Positions 49,432 to 57,194 of a stretch of 64,000 bases of DNA are shown piece after piece; the stretch's first letter is position 1; the number at the start of each line of letters is the position of its first letter. The DNA comes from Streptomyces lasiicapitis. GTDB lineage: Bacteria > Actinomycetota > Actinomycetes > Streptomycetales > Streptomycetaceae. The DNA lies in the NCBI RefSeq assembly GCF_014646335.1, contig NZ_BMNG01000003.1, positions 517,560 to 581,559 on the forward strand. Reading direction: 5' to 3'. Made by a program: the position numbers and the translations under genes. The notes beneath the pieces are model-generated. The model was not told the DNA's origin. It ran no database searches and worked only from the letters and a program-made list of their open reading frames with translations.

Positions 49432-49450
49432 CTATACACCGAGTGTATAG
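49432..49450. promoter_or_regulatory. Perfect 19-bp palindrome, candidate repressor operator
   Basis: CTATACACCGAGTGTATAG is a perfect 8-bp inverted repeat around CGA, immediately upstream of the deacetylase ATG and within the 252-bp region that also precedes the RiPP precursor gene. The central ACACCGAGTGT is identical to that of the SDR/TetR palindrome at 46530-46544. TetR-type operators often have this form. Confidence 0.7.
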
Positions 49451-49558
49451 CTGGGCTCGGGGGCGGGGTCGGGGAAGGCTCCGCGCGGCGGCGCACCTCA
49501 GCCCCCCGAACCCCGTCAGGAAACTCCCCCCACTTTGGAAATCACCCAATGAGGTGGT

Positions 49559-49587
49559 TTGCCGTTCCGTGGTGTCCCGCGTATTGC
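49559..49587 (+). promoter_or_regulatory. Possible sigma-70-type promoter of the RiPP-like cassette
   Basis: TTGCCG (49559-49564) and TATTGC (49582-49587) are separated by 17 nt, about 90 bp before the precursor ATG. The -35 fits moderately and the -10 weakly; no start-site data exist. Confidence 0.3.
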
Positions 49588-49676
49588 CCGGACCCGGGCG
49601 CGACGGTAGCCATGAACGGGCCGGAGGCCATCTGGGGCGTATCGGCTCAGGGCTGATCAAAAGAAAGGGGAGCGGC

Positions 49677-49853
49677 ATGAGTGACAAACTCTCCGAACTT
49701 CTCTCCGGGTTGACGCCGTCCGATGTCGTGGTCGATCCCTTCGGGCGCATCGTGATCACGAATCCGGAAGTGGCGCGAGAGCTTCGGGAATTATCGGAAG
49801 GCGCGACCATGCTCGTGCCCAACCAGTCCTGCAACCATGGCTGCGGCGGCTGA
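49677..49853 (+). CDS. Putative RiPP precursor peptide (58 aa, C-terminal Cys-x3-Cys)
   Basis: The ATG at 49677 has AAAGGGGAG upstream. The first about 45 residues look like a helical, charged leader (KLSELLSGLTPSDVV, DPFGRIVITNPEVARELREL) and the tail MLVPNQSCNHGCGG carries the only cysteines (C52 and C56) and a terminal Gly-Gly, resembling a core peptide. The next gene is a radical SAM/SPASM-like enzyme 50 bp downstream, the classic arrangement for sactipeptide, ranthipeptide or cyclophane maturation. It does not match the precursor signatures I know (SCIFF, FxSxx-COOH, XYE, YydF). Leu39 is encoded by TTA (49791-49793), so translation should depend on the bldA tRNA. The product is unknown. 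Confidence 0.7.
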   Translation: MSDKLSELLSGLTPSDVVVDPFGRIVITNPEVARELRELSEGATMLVPNQSCNHGCGG

Positions 49854-49903
49854 CCGGGCGACGGCATCGGCAGTGATTCGACGGTGATTCGGAGGTGATT
49901 TCC

Positions 49904-50959
49904 ATGGGGGCGGGAATGGGAGAAGGGTCGGGTGCCGGCGGAGGATCGGTCCTCTATCGGGAGCGTGTCTACTCCCTGCGGAATGACGTACTCCATCTCA
50001 TCCTGCTCCCTACCGAGCAGTGCAATTTCCGCTGTACGTACTGCTATGAGGACTTCTCGGTGGGCAAGATGCGGCCGGAGATCGTCCAGGGCGTGAAGGA
50101 GTTGATCGCGCACCGCCTCGGTGAGCTGAGGGTTCTCAACGTCTCCTGGTTCGGCGGTGAGCCGCTGCTTGCCGCAGACATCGTCGAGGACGTCTCCCGC
50201 TTCGTCGTGAACGCCGGCCACGGCGCACAGTTGCGGTACACCGGCGACGTGACGACCAACGGGTACCTGCTCGACACGGCGATGGTGGAGCGTCTCGCCG
50301 CGGTGGGAGTGACCTCGTACCAGGTCTCCCTGGACGGCCCGGAGCACCTGCACGACCAAACTCGGGTGCGCGCGGACGGCCGTGGTTCGTTCCGCAGGCT
50401 GTGGCGGAATCTGCTCGCGATCCGGCACGGGCGGGCGCCCGTCACGGTGACGCTCCGGGTGCACCTCACGCCGGCCAACCTGCCGGAGATGCCGGAATTC
50501 CTGACGCTGCTCAGGGACACGTTCCTGAGCGACCCCCGCTTCTCCGTGCACCTCAAGGCCGTCGAGCGCCTGGGCGGTCCGGACGACGGCACGATGGACG
50601 TGGTCGACAAGTCCACCCGGCCGCACACCCTCGCCGAACTCAAGACCTTCCTGCGCACGGACGGGCGCACGGCGACGACCCCGGACGCGCCGGTCTGCTA
50701 CGCGGCCCGTCCGAACTCCCTGATGATCCGCGCCAACGGCAGGCTCGGCAAATGCACGGTGTCCCTGAACGACCCCGCCAACGACCTGGGCGAACTGCGC
50801 CCCGACGGCACCCTGCGCTTCCACGACGGACGCCTCGCGCCCTGGCTGCGGGGCTGGCAGAGCGGTGACGAGGACACCCTGGCGTGCCCCGCCGACGGGT
50901 TCACGCTCCGGGAGCCCGTGCTCCTGCAGATCTCGCCCGCACCGCGGAGGAACCGGTGA
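49904..50959 (+). CDS. Radical SAM enzyme with SPASM/twitch-like C-terminus (RiPP maturase)
   Basis: A 351-aa enzyme. The radical SAM 4Fe-4S motif is C40-x3-C44-x2-C47 (TEQCNFRCTYCYED), followed by SWFGGEPLLA (the GGE SAM-binding motif) and DVTTNGYLLD and VSLDGPEHLHDQTR barrel strands. The C-terminal auxiliary region shows C265-x13-G-x4-C284 (CYAARPNSLMIRANGRLGKC), the hallmark of SPASM/twitch domains, plus C328; only three candidate ligands are visible, fewer than a full SPASM domain. Probably installs a crosslink on the upstream Cys-x3-Cys peptide. The ATG at 49904 has GGAGG 8 nt upstream. Its stop overlaps the next gene's GTG (GTGA). Confidence 0.85.
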   Translation: MGAGMGEGSGAGGGSVLYRERVYSLRNDVLHLILLPTEQCNFRCTYCYEDFSVGKMRPEIVQGVKELIAHRLGELRVLNVSWFGGEPLLAADIVEDVSRFVVNAGHGAQLRYTGDVTTNGYLLDTAMVERLAAVGVTSYQVSLDGPEHLHDQTRVRADGRGSFRRLWRNLLAIRHGRAPVTVTLRVHLTPANLPEMPEFLTLLRDTFLSDPRFSVHLKAVERLGGPDDGTMDVVDKSTRPHTLAELKTFLRTDGRTATTPDAPVCYAARPNSLMIRANGRLGKCTVSLNDPANDLGELRPDGTLRFHDGRLAPWLRGWQSGDEDTLACPADGFTLREPVLLQISPAPRRNR

Positions 50960-52164
50960 CCCGCGTAGCCATGACGGACACGACGATCTCCGCGCTGCCC
51001 TCCCGTGAATTCCTGCGCCACCACGAAAGGCTGCTGCGGCCGCCACTGGATTCCTGGGCCCATGAGCTGTACGAGGAACTGGCCGGACTCGACGCGGCTT
51101 CGGCCGGCGAACCCTCCGTCATGGAATCCGTCTCTTCCATCATGAACAAGACCAGCTTCGTGATGGCCGCCGCCGGAGACATGGAGTGTGCGCGGTACAT
51201 CTGTGAATGCCAGCTCCGCTGGGTGGCACGGCGCCATCACGCGTGTCTGGATGCGAGCATGCTCGGGCACGCTTTTCAGCCATGGATCAATGTGGGGCGG
51301 CTGCACGGTCTTATGGGTGATCTGAAGCGGGCGCTGCCCCACTTCACGCTCGGTGAGATGTCCGCCGGGGAGATGCGAGTGTCCCTCGGGCCCTGTCTGG
51401 TGCCCGAGAATTCCTGGCCCGCGATTTTCGAGGCCGCCCCGGAACTGCGTGACGTCCTGTGGAACGCGCAGACTCTTGAGACGATCAAGTGCTATCTCAA
51501 ACTGAACGACTTCGTCGGCATGGAATTGGCCCTCGCGCGGCTGCGGGACACCGTGCCGGACACCTGGCACGCCTTCCTCACCGAGGGCCACATCCTGCGG
51601 CTCCTGCACCAGGGCCACGCGGACGAGGCCGTGGCGCGGGCCGCCGACGGGGACCCCACCTCCGCGTACGACGAAGCCGCCTTCCGCCTGCACGAGGCCA
51701 CCGCGCTGGTGCTGCGCGGAGACACCGCCCAGGCCCGGCAGCGCTCGGTCGAGCTGGCCGTCTTCCTCACCCAGGTCCGGCCGAACCGCCCCAAGGACGC
51801 GCCCACCCTCCTACGCCAACTCCGTCAACTCGCCCGGCTGTTGGAGGCCGTCGGCGAGCCGCGCTACGCCCTCGCCGTCAGCATCCACGGACTCGACGTC
51901 TGCGAGACCCACGACGACCAGCCGCTGCGCCTGCGCTTCCTGGAGACCGCGCTGCGCCTCGCGGGCCCGGGGCACCCGCGGGCGGGCGCCTGGGGCCGCG
52001 CACGCCGCGCCCTCGCCGAGCGCAGCCTGTACCGGGAGATCCGCCGCGGCCCCGGCGCCCCCTTGGACGTACGGCGCCACCCGGCGTTCGCCCGCCTCAT
52101 CCGGGCCGTGGAACTGGCGGCCGCGGTCAGACCCACCATGGGGCTCGGCACCACACTTCGGTGA
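50956..52164 (+). CDS. Helical-repeat (TPR-like) protein of the RiPP-like cassette
   Basis: A 402-aa all-helical cytoplasmic protein with no recognisable catalytic motif. Helix pairs such as CARYICECQLRWVARRHHACLDASMLGHAF, LKRALPHFTLGEMSAGEM, ETIKCYLKLNDFVGMELALARLRDTVPD, and DEAVARAADGDPTSAYDEAAFRLHEATALVLRGDTAQARQRSVELA have TPR-like spacing. The GTG start at 50956 overlaps the radical SAM stop (GTGA) and has GGAGG 5 nt upstream, so the two proteins are translationally coupled and probably interact, for example in peptide recognition or regulation. I do not recognise a named family. Confidence 0.72.
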   Translation: MTRVAMTDTTISALPSREFLRHHERLLRPPLDSWAHELYEELAGLDAASAGEPSVMESVSSIMNKTSFVMAAAGDMECARYICECQLRWVARRHHACLDASMLGHAFQPWINVGRLHGLMGDLKRALPHFTLGEMSAGEMRVSLGPCLVPENSWPAIFEAAPELRDVLWNAQTLETIKCYLKLNDFVGMELALARLRDTVPDTWHAFLTEGHILRLLHQGHADEAVARAADGDPTSAYDEAAFRLHEATALVLRGDTAQARQRSVELAVFLTQVRPNRPKDAPTLLRQLRQLARLLEAVGEPRYALAVSIHGLDVCETHDDQPLRLRFLETALRLAGPGHPRAGAWGRARRALAERSLYREIRRGPGAPLDVRRHPAFARLIRAVELAAAVRPTMGLGTTLR

Positions 52165-52273
52165 CCTCCGCAAAGCCTTCCTCTTTCTTACGTTCCTTTG
52201 CCGCTCCTCTGCCGAGCCTGTGAAACACGCCCGGCAATGTCGTCCTCGCACCTGAGAGACGAAGGAGTGGGGC

Positions 52274-53839
52274 ATGACGTACAAGAGCTCGGTGAGGCGC
52301 GCGGGACTGGCCGTGAGCATGGTGGCGGTCCTCGCGGCCGCGCTGCCCACGGCGGCGGCAGCCGCGCCCGGACGGGGGCCCGCGACAGTCGGCGCCGCAT
52401 CCGGCAGCGGCCCCGCCGCCCCGGCGTGGTGCTCGACCGTGACGGTCCCCGGGCACCGGGTCGACTGCGGCACGATGGACCGCCCGCTGGTCGCGGGCAA
52501 GCCGAAGCTCGGCAAGGTCAAGGTGAGTTACGCCGTCGTACGGCACAGCGCGCCCGGCCCCGCCAAGGGCACCGTCGCCGTCAACCCGGGCGGCCCCGGC
52601 GAGGTCGCCATCGACCAGGCGGAAGCCTTCGGCTACGCCCTGGGCGGCCTGCTGAAGGACCACGACCTGCTGCTCGTCGACCCGCGCGGCACCGGCCGCT
52701 CGCAGCGGATCCCGTGCGGCGTCACCGACGCCGAGTACCGCTTCGGCACCCGGCCCCAGCAGCGCGCCGCCGCCGAGCGGTGCGTGCGGAACCTCGGCCC
52801 CAAGGCGGCGGGTTACACGACCGCGGCCACCGCCGACGACATCGACGCCATCCGCGCCCGCCTCGGAGTGCGCCAACTCAGCCTCTACGGCCTTTCGTAC
52901 GGCACCTACCTCATGCCGGTGTACGCCTCCCGCCACCCGGAGCACGTGCGCGACATCGTGCTGTCAGGGGCGTACCCCCACGAGTTCGACCCGCTGGTAC
53001 GGCCCAGTGCCCAGGCCGTCTCCAAGTCCCTGCGCCGCATCTGCGAGCGCAGTGTCCCCGCCGCGTGCGACGGCAAGCAGGCCGTCAAGGACCTGGCCAC
53101 CACGGCCGCACGGCTGCGGGAGCGGCCCATGAACGTACCCATCACCACCGAACACGCCGTCTACCAGGAGAAGTTCACCGAGGGCAAGCTCGCCAACCTG
53201 ACGTACGAGGCGGCCAGCCGCGAAGTGGGCATGGCGCCGGACAAGCCCTCGCTGCTCGGGAACCTGCCCCACGCCCTGAACCGTTTCGTGAAGGGCGACC
53301 CCGCTCCGCTGCGGGCCCTCATCCAGGAAGAGGGGGCCTCGGGCAGCAAGGAGGATCAGGCGCCTTACATCGCCGTCGTCTGCAACGACTACCGCACGGC
53401 CTGGTCGAAGGACGCGCCGCGGTCCGAGCGGTGGCGCCAGTACCGCGCGGCGCTGAAGTCCGCCGCGCCCGGCGAGCACGGGGCGTTCAGCGCCAAGGGG
53501 TTCAACGAGGGACCCACGGACGGCGGTGACGTGTGCATCGGCTGGCCGCGTACCAGCACCCCCGACCCGAAGCCCGCGAAGCTGAAGCTGCCCGACGTCC
53601 CCGTCCTCGTGCTCTCCGGTGACCTCGACGCCAACACACCCGACGCGAACGGGAGGAAGGCGGCCCGGCAGTTCCGCGACAGCGAGTTCCACTCCGTACG
53701 CAACACCGGGCACGTGCCCGAGCTGGAGCAGAGCGGCTGCGTCGTCCGCGTCTCCACGCGTTTCCTCCGCACCGGGAACCCGGGCGACACGTCCTGCCTG
53801 CGCACGATCCGGCCGATCGCCGTGAAGCCCGTCCGCTGA
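52274..53839 (+). CDS. Secreted alpha/beta hydrolase, tripeptidyl-aminopeptidase-like (S33)
   Basis: A 521-aa exported serine hydrolase. Signal peptide about 1-35 (AGLAVSMVAVLAAALPTAAAAA). The alpha/beta-hydrolase core has the nucleophile Ser208 in YGLSYGTY, Asp452 in SGDLDANTP and His480 in NTGHVPE, with the oxyanion region TVAVNPGGPGE and LVDPRGTGRS. The C-terminal TAP-like domain with paired cysteines fits the Streptomyces tripeptidyl aminopeptidase/SlpD-SlpE group, which removes N-terminal tripeptides outside the cell. ATG at 52274 after GAAGGAG. It starts 110 bp after the RiPP-like cassette; a role in trimming that peptide is possible but speculative. Confidence 0.87.
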   Translation: MTYKSSVRRAGLAVSMVAVLAAALPTAAAAAPGRGPATVGAASGSGPAAPAWCSTVTVPGHRVDCGTMDRPLVAGKPKLGKVKVSYAVVRHSAPGPAKGTVAVNPGGPGEVAIDQAEAFGYALGGLLKDHDLLLVDPRGTGRSQRIPCGVTDAEYRFGTRPQQRAAAERCVRNLGPKAAGYTTAATADDIDAIRARLGVRQLSLYGLSYGTYLMPVYASRHPEHVRDIVLSGAYPHEFDPLVRPSAQAVSKSLRRICERSVPAACDGKQAVKDLATTAARLRERPMNVPITTEHAVYQEKFTEGKLANLTYEAASREVGMAPDKPSLLGNLPHALNRFVKGDPAPLRALIQEEGASGSKEDQAPYIAVVCNDYRTAWSKDAPRSERWRQYRAALKSAAPGEHGAFSAKGFNEGPTDGGDVCIGWPRTSTPDPKPAKLKLPDVPVLVLSGDLDANTPDANGRKAARQFRDSEFHSVRNTGHVPELEQSGCVVRVSTRFLRTGNPGDTSCLRTIRPIAVKPVR

Positions 53840-53868
53840 AGCCCGTACGTGACTGACAGGCCAGTGCC

Positions 53869-54609
53869 GTGACCGCGTCCACCACCGACGAAGATGATCA
53901 CATGACAGACGAAACGGGGCACCGCAGAACGGTGCTGGTCGCCGAGGATGATCCGGGTGTACGCAGCACCCTGGACCAGCTCCTGCGCTTCGAGGGCTAC
54001 CGGGTGCTGCTCGCCGCGGACGGCCTGGAGGCCCTCGGGCTCCTCGAACGGGAGCGGCCCGACGTGGCGGTGGTGGACGTGGTCATGCCGGGCCTCGACG
54101 GCCTGGGCCTGTGCCGGATGCTGCGCAGGCGCGGCGACCGGCTGCCCCTCCTGGTACTGACGGCACGGCACGAGGTCGGCGACCGGGTCGCCGGCCTCGA
54201 CGCGGGCGCCGACGACTACCTGGCCAAGCCGTTCGCGACCGAGGAGCTCTTCGCCCGCATACGCGCCCTGCTCCGGCGCACCGAACCGGCCGACGGCGAA
54301 GGGGACAGTGGCGTCCTCGCGGTGGGCGACCTCACGCTGGACCCCGAGGCGCGGCAGGCCTGCCGCGGCGGACGCCCGCTCGACCTCACGAAGACCGAGT
54401 TCGACGTACTGGAACTGCTGCTCCGCAACCCCGGTGTGGTGCTCACCCGCTCCCAGATGTACGAGCGCATCTGGGGCTTCGACTTCGACACCACATCGCG
54501 CTCCCTGGACGTCTACATCGGCTATCTCCGGCAGAAGACCGAAGAAGGCGGCGAGCCCCGGATCATCCACACCGTGCGCAGCGTCGGCTACACCGTCCGG
54601 GCCGCGTGA
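53869..54609 (+). CDS. OmpR-family response regulator
   Basis: A 246-aa two-component regulator. Receiver domain: [19 protein letters not shown] with acidic pair, phosphoacceptor Asp70 in [13 protein letters not shown], the Thr/Ser switch in LLVLTARHE and Lys in DYLAKPF. Winged-helix effector: [31 protein letters not shown], then [14 protein letters not shown] and [12 protein letters not shown]. It is coupled to the kinase gene by an ATG overlapping its TGA (TGATG), in the manner of MprA/MprB-type pairs. The start is uncertain: GTG at 53869 or ATG at 53902, both with weak ribosome sites. Confidence 0.9.
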   Translation: MTASTTDEDDHMTDETGHRRTVLVAEDDPGVRSTLDQLLRFEGYRVLLAADGLEALGLLERERPDVAVVDVVMPGLDGLGLCRMLRRRGDRLPLLVLTARHEVGDRVAGLDAGADDYLAKPFATEELFARIRALLRRTEPADGEGDSGVLAVGDLTLDPEARQACRGGRPLDLTKTEFDVLELLLRNPGVVLTRSQMYERIWGFDFDTTSRSLDVYIGYLRQKTEEGGEPRIIHTVRSVGYTVRAA

Positions 54610-55949
54610 TGCTCCGCGCCACCCTCACGCGCCCCGGCCGCGTACGGCTGCGTACCAAGGTCACCGCGGTCGTCGTCGCGGCCGCCGCGCTCGCCATGGC
54701 CCTGACGGCCGTCATGTCGTACCGGGGCGTCAGCGAACTGGTCGCCGACGAACTCGACCGGGGGCTCGACGACCGTACGAACACGGTCATCACCCTGCTC
54801 GACGCCGACCTGACCCCGCCGCCCCGCAAGGACATGACCGAACAGGTCCTGTCCGCAGGGGGGACCGTACGGCGGCTCACCCCCGGCGGCACGGAGCTGC
54901 CCGTCTCCGCAGCGGACCTGCGCGTGGCCAGGACGGGGCGGGGGGAGAGCCGCACGGACGTCGTCGTCTCCGGGACCGAGTACGGCGTCCTGACCCGGCC
55001 GCTGCCCGGCGGGGGAGCGGTCATGGTCGGGCAGAGCTACGAGGGCGCCGTGCGCGTCGACAACGCGTTCCTGTGGCGCGTCTCCTGGACCACCGCGGCC
55101 GCCGTCGGCCTCTCCGCGCTGCTGAGCTGGATCGTGCTCGGCCGGATCCTGCGGCCGGTCCGCCAACTCGTCCGTACCACCCGGCACATCACCACCACCC
55201 GGAACCTCTCCACCGCCCTTCCGCCCGCCGGATCCGACGAGATCGGCCAGCTCACCCGCAGCTTCGAGGCGATGCTCACGGCGCTGCGCCGCTCGCGCGC
55301 ACAGCAGCAGCAACTCGTCCAGGACGCGAGCCACGAGCTGCGCACACCGCTGACCTCGGTGCGGGGCAGCGCCGAACTCCTGCAGCGGGCCCGCGGCAGG
55401 CTCGACCCCAAGGACGAGGGGCAGATCCTCACCACCCTCGTCAACGAGACGGCCGCTCTCGACGACCTCGTACGAGAACTCGTCGAGCTGGCCACCGACC
55501 GCTACACGGACGAGGAACCGGCCGCCGTCGACCTGGTGGCGCTCGCCGAGGACACCGCGCACCGCCACCGGACCCGGACGGGCCGCACGATCTCCGTCAC
55601 CACGGACGGGCCCGTTCCGGTCCGGGCCAGGCCGCGGGCGGTGCAGCGCTGCGTCGACAACCTGCTCAGCAACGCCGTGAAGTTCAGCCCCGACGGCACC
55701 CCCGTCACCGTCCACATCGACGGCTCCCGGCTCTCCGTGCGCGACCGCGGTCCCGGCATCGAACCGGGCGAGCGCGACGCCGTCTTCGCCCGCTTCCACC
55801 GGGGCTCCCGCACCCAGGCCACGCCGGGCTCCGGGCTCGGTCTCGCGATCGTGCACGACATCGTCACGGCCGACGACGGAACCGTGTTCGCCACGGGTGC
55901 CGCGGGCGGCGGCGCGGAGGTCGGCTTCGTGCTCCCGCCCGACGCATAG
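54609..55949 (+). CDS. Sensor histidine kinase (MprB-like)
   Basis: A 446-aa membrane kinase. TM1 about 18-38, an extracytoplasmic sensor loop of about 110 residues (VLSAGGTVRRLTPGGTELPVSAADLR), TM2 about 155-178, HAMP (GRILRPVRQLVRTTRHITTTRNLSTALPPAGSDEIGQLTRSFEAML), dimerisation domain with the phospho-His242 (DASHELRTPLTSVRGS), and HATPase with N box VDNLLSNAVKFSPDG, G1 VRDRGPGIEPGERDAVFARF and G2 GSGLGLAIVHDIV. The sensor loop has no recognised ligand motif. It overlaps the regulator gene by one base. Signal unknown; cell-envelope stress would fit MprB relatives. Confidence 0.9.
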   Translation: MLRATLTRPGRVRLRTKVTAVVVAAAALAMALTAVMSYRGVSELVADELDRGLDDRTNTVITLLDADLTPPPRKDMTEQVLSAGGTVRRLTPGGTELPVSAADLRVARTGRGESRTDVVVSGTEYGVLTRPLPGGGAVMVGQSYEGAVRVDNAFLWRVSWTTAAAVGLSALLSWIVLGRILRPVRQLVRTTRHITTTRNLSTALPPAGSDEIGQLTRSFEAMLTALRRSRAQQQQLVQDASHELRTPLTSVRGSAELLQRARGRLDPKDEGQILTTLVNETAALDDLVRELVELATDRYTDEEPAAVDLVALAEDTAHRHRTRTGRTISVTTDGPVPVRARPRAVQRCVDNLLSNAVKFSPDGTPVTVHIDGSRLSVRDRGPGIEPGERDAVFARFHRGSRTQATPGSGLGLAIVHDIVTADDGTVFATGAAGGGAEVGFVLPPDA

Positions 55950-56031
55950 GGGTTCGTGGGTGGGGTAGCGCTGTCCTCGGCAGGATTACGGACCATACTG
56001 GTCGGGCCCCGACCACCCACCAGAAGACTCC

Positions 56032-57189
56032 ATGGCCAAAAACAGCAGCTCCCCGACCACCGCCCCCGACACCGCGTGGCTGGCGCGCGGGCGCCACCCC
56101 GGGCCCGAGCCCGAGCAGGACGTCCGGCGCAACCTGATCGCCCTCAAGGCGGCCGGGGTGCTCGACGACTTCCTGGACCTCGACCCCGTCGAGGCCGCCC
56201 GCGGCACCGTCCTGCACCCGCGCGACGAGTCCGCCGACCCCGGCCCCTCGGCCCGCCGCGTCTTCGAGGCCCGCTGGCACGCGGCCGACGACATCACGGT
56301 GCGCGCGCAGCTGACGACGTACGACCCCGAGGGCCGCCGCAAGGACGGCGAGGGCGTCACCTGGGTCCTCGCCGCCGAGGCCGAGCGGGCCTGGGACGCG
56401 CAGTGGCCCTCGCCCGCCACCATGTTCTGGCCCGACAGCGACATGGTCCCCTGGGACCACGACACCGTGCCGGGCGTGCGCCTGCGGTCGACGAACCACC
56501 TGCCGAAGGACGACGACGAACTGCGCCGCCTGCTGCGGGACTGCACCCGGCAGAGCTGGTTCGTCCACGTCGTGGTGCACGAGGCGATGACACCGGACGC
56601 GGCGGGGCAGCGGCCGGTCGCGGAGTTCCTGCCGCCGAGCCTGCGGCACCGGGTCGTCGAGCACCGGGGCACGCCGGAGCAGGCGCAGATCGCCGACTTC
56701 GCGATGAAGCGGGAGCTGAGCGTGCGGATGCCGCGCGGCGGCGCCGTCATCCTGCCCACGGAGCCGCGGGGCGCGGAGTACGACGCGGAGCGCTTCACCG
56801 TACGCAGCGTCTTCCTGGACGGCACGGAACCGGCCGAACTCCTCGACCGCATCAAGGAGTTCGCCGCGCTGCCGCGCCCGCTGCCGGAGGAGGCGGAGCG
56901 GGCCCTGACGCGGCTGCGCCAGGGCTGGCACCTGCTCACCCCCGACGAGGAGCTGTCCCACGCCCAGGGCATGGTCACCAAGTACGCCGAGGCGCTCGAC
57001 GCCATGACGAAGTCCCGTGACCTGTACCGCGAGGCGGCCGAGGCGGCGCGGGCCGCGCTCGCCGAGGTGACCGGCGGGGACGGGGCGCCCCGCTCGGCGG
57101 CGCCGGGGTCGGGCTCGGACAAGGGGGAGGGCTCCCCGCTGAAGGCGTTCACGAAGGCGTTCGGGCGCTTCAGGGACCCCAACAAGTAG
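56032..57189 (+). CDS. Conserved hypothetical protein
   Basis: A 385-aa soluble protein without signal peptide or membrane segment. Mixed alpha/beta composition with notable stretches VFEARWHAADDITVRAQLTTYDPEGRRKD, PATMFWPDSDMVPWDHDTVPGVRLRSTNHLPKDDDELRRLLRDCTRQSWFVHVVVHEAM and RITFPLPEEAERALTRLRQGWHLL-like helices, and a basic C-terminal tail (LKAFTKAFGRFRDPNK). No catalytic motif that I can name. It converges with the AdpA-like gene, the two stop codons being 5 bp apart. Function unknown. Confidence 0.75.
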   Translation: MAKNSSSPTTAPDTAWLARGRHPGPEPEQDVRRNLIALKAAGVLDDFLDLDPVEAARGTVLHPRDESADPGPSARRVFEARWHAADDITVRAQLTTYDPEGRRKDGEGVTWVLAAEAERAWDAQWPSPATMFWPDSDMVPWDHDTVPGVRLRSTNHLPKDDDELRRLLRDCTRQSWFVHVVVHEAMTPDAAGQRPVAEFLPPSLRHRVVEHRGTPEQAQIADFAMKRELSVRMPRGGAVILPTEPRGAEYDAERFTVRSVFLDGTEPAELLDRIKEFAALPRPLPEEAERALTRLRQGWHLLTPDEELSHAQGMVTKYAEALDAMTKSRDLYREAAEAARAALAEVTGGDGAPRSAAPGSGSDKGEGSPLKAFTKAFGRFRDPNK

Positions 57190-57194
57190 GGCGG

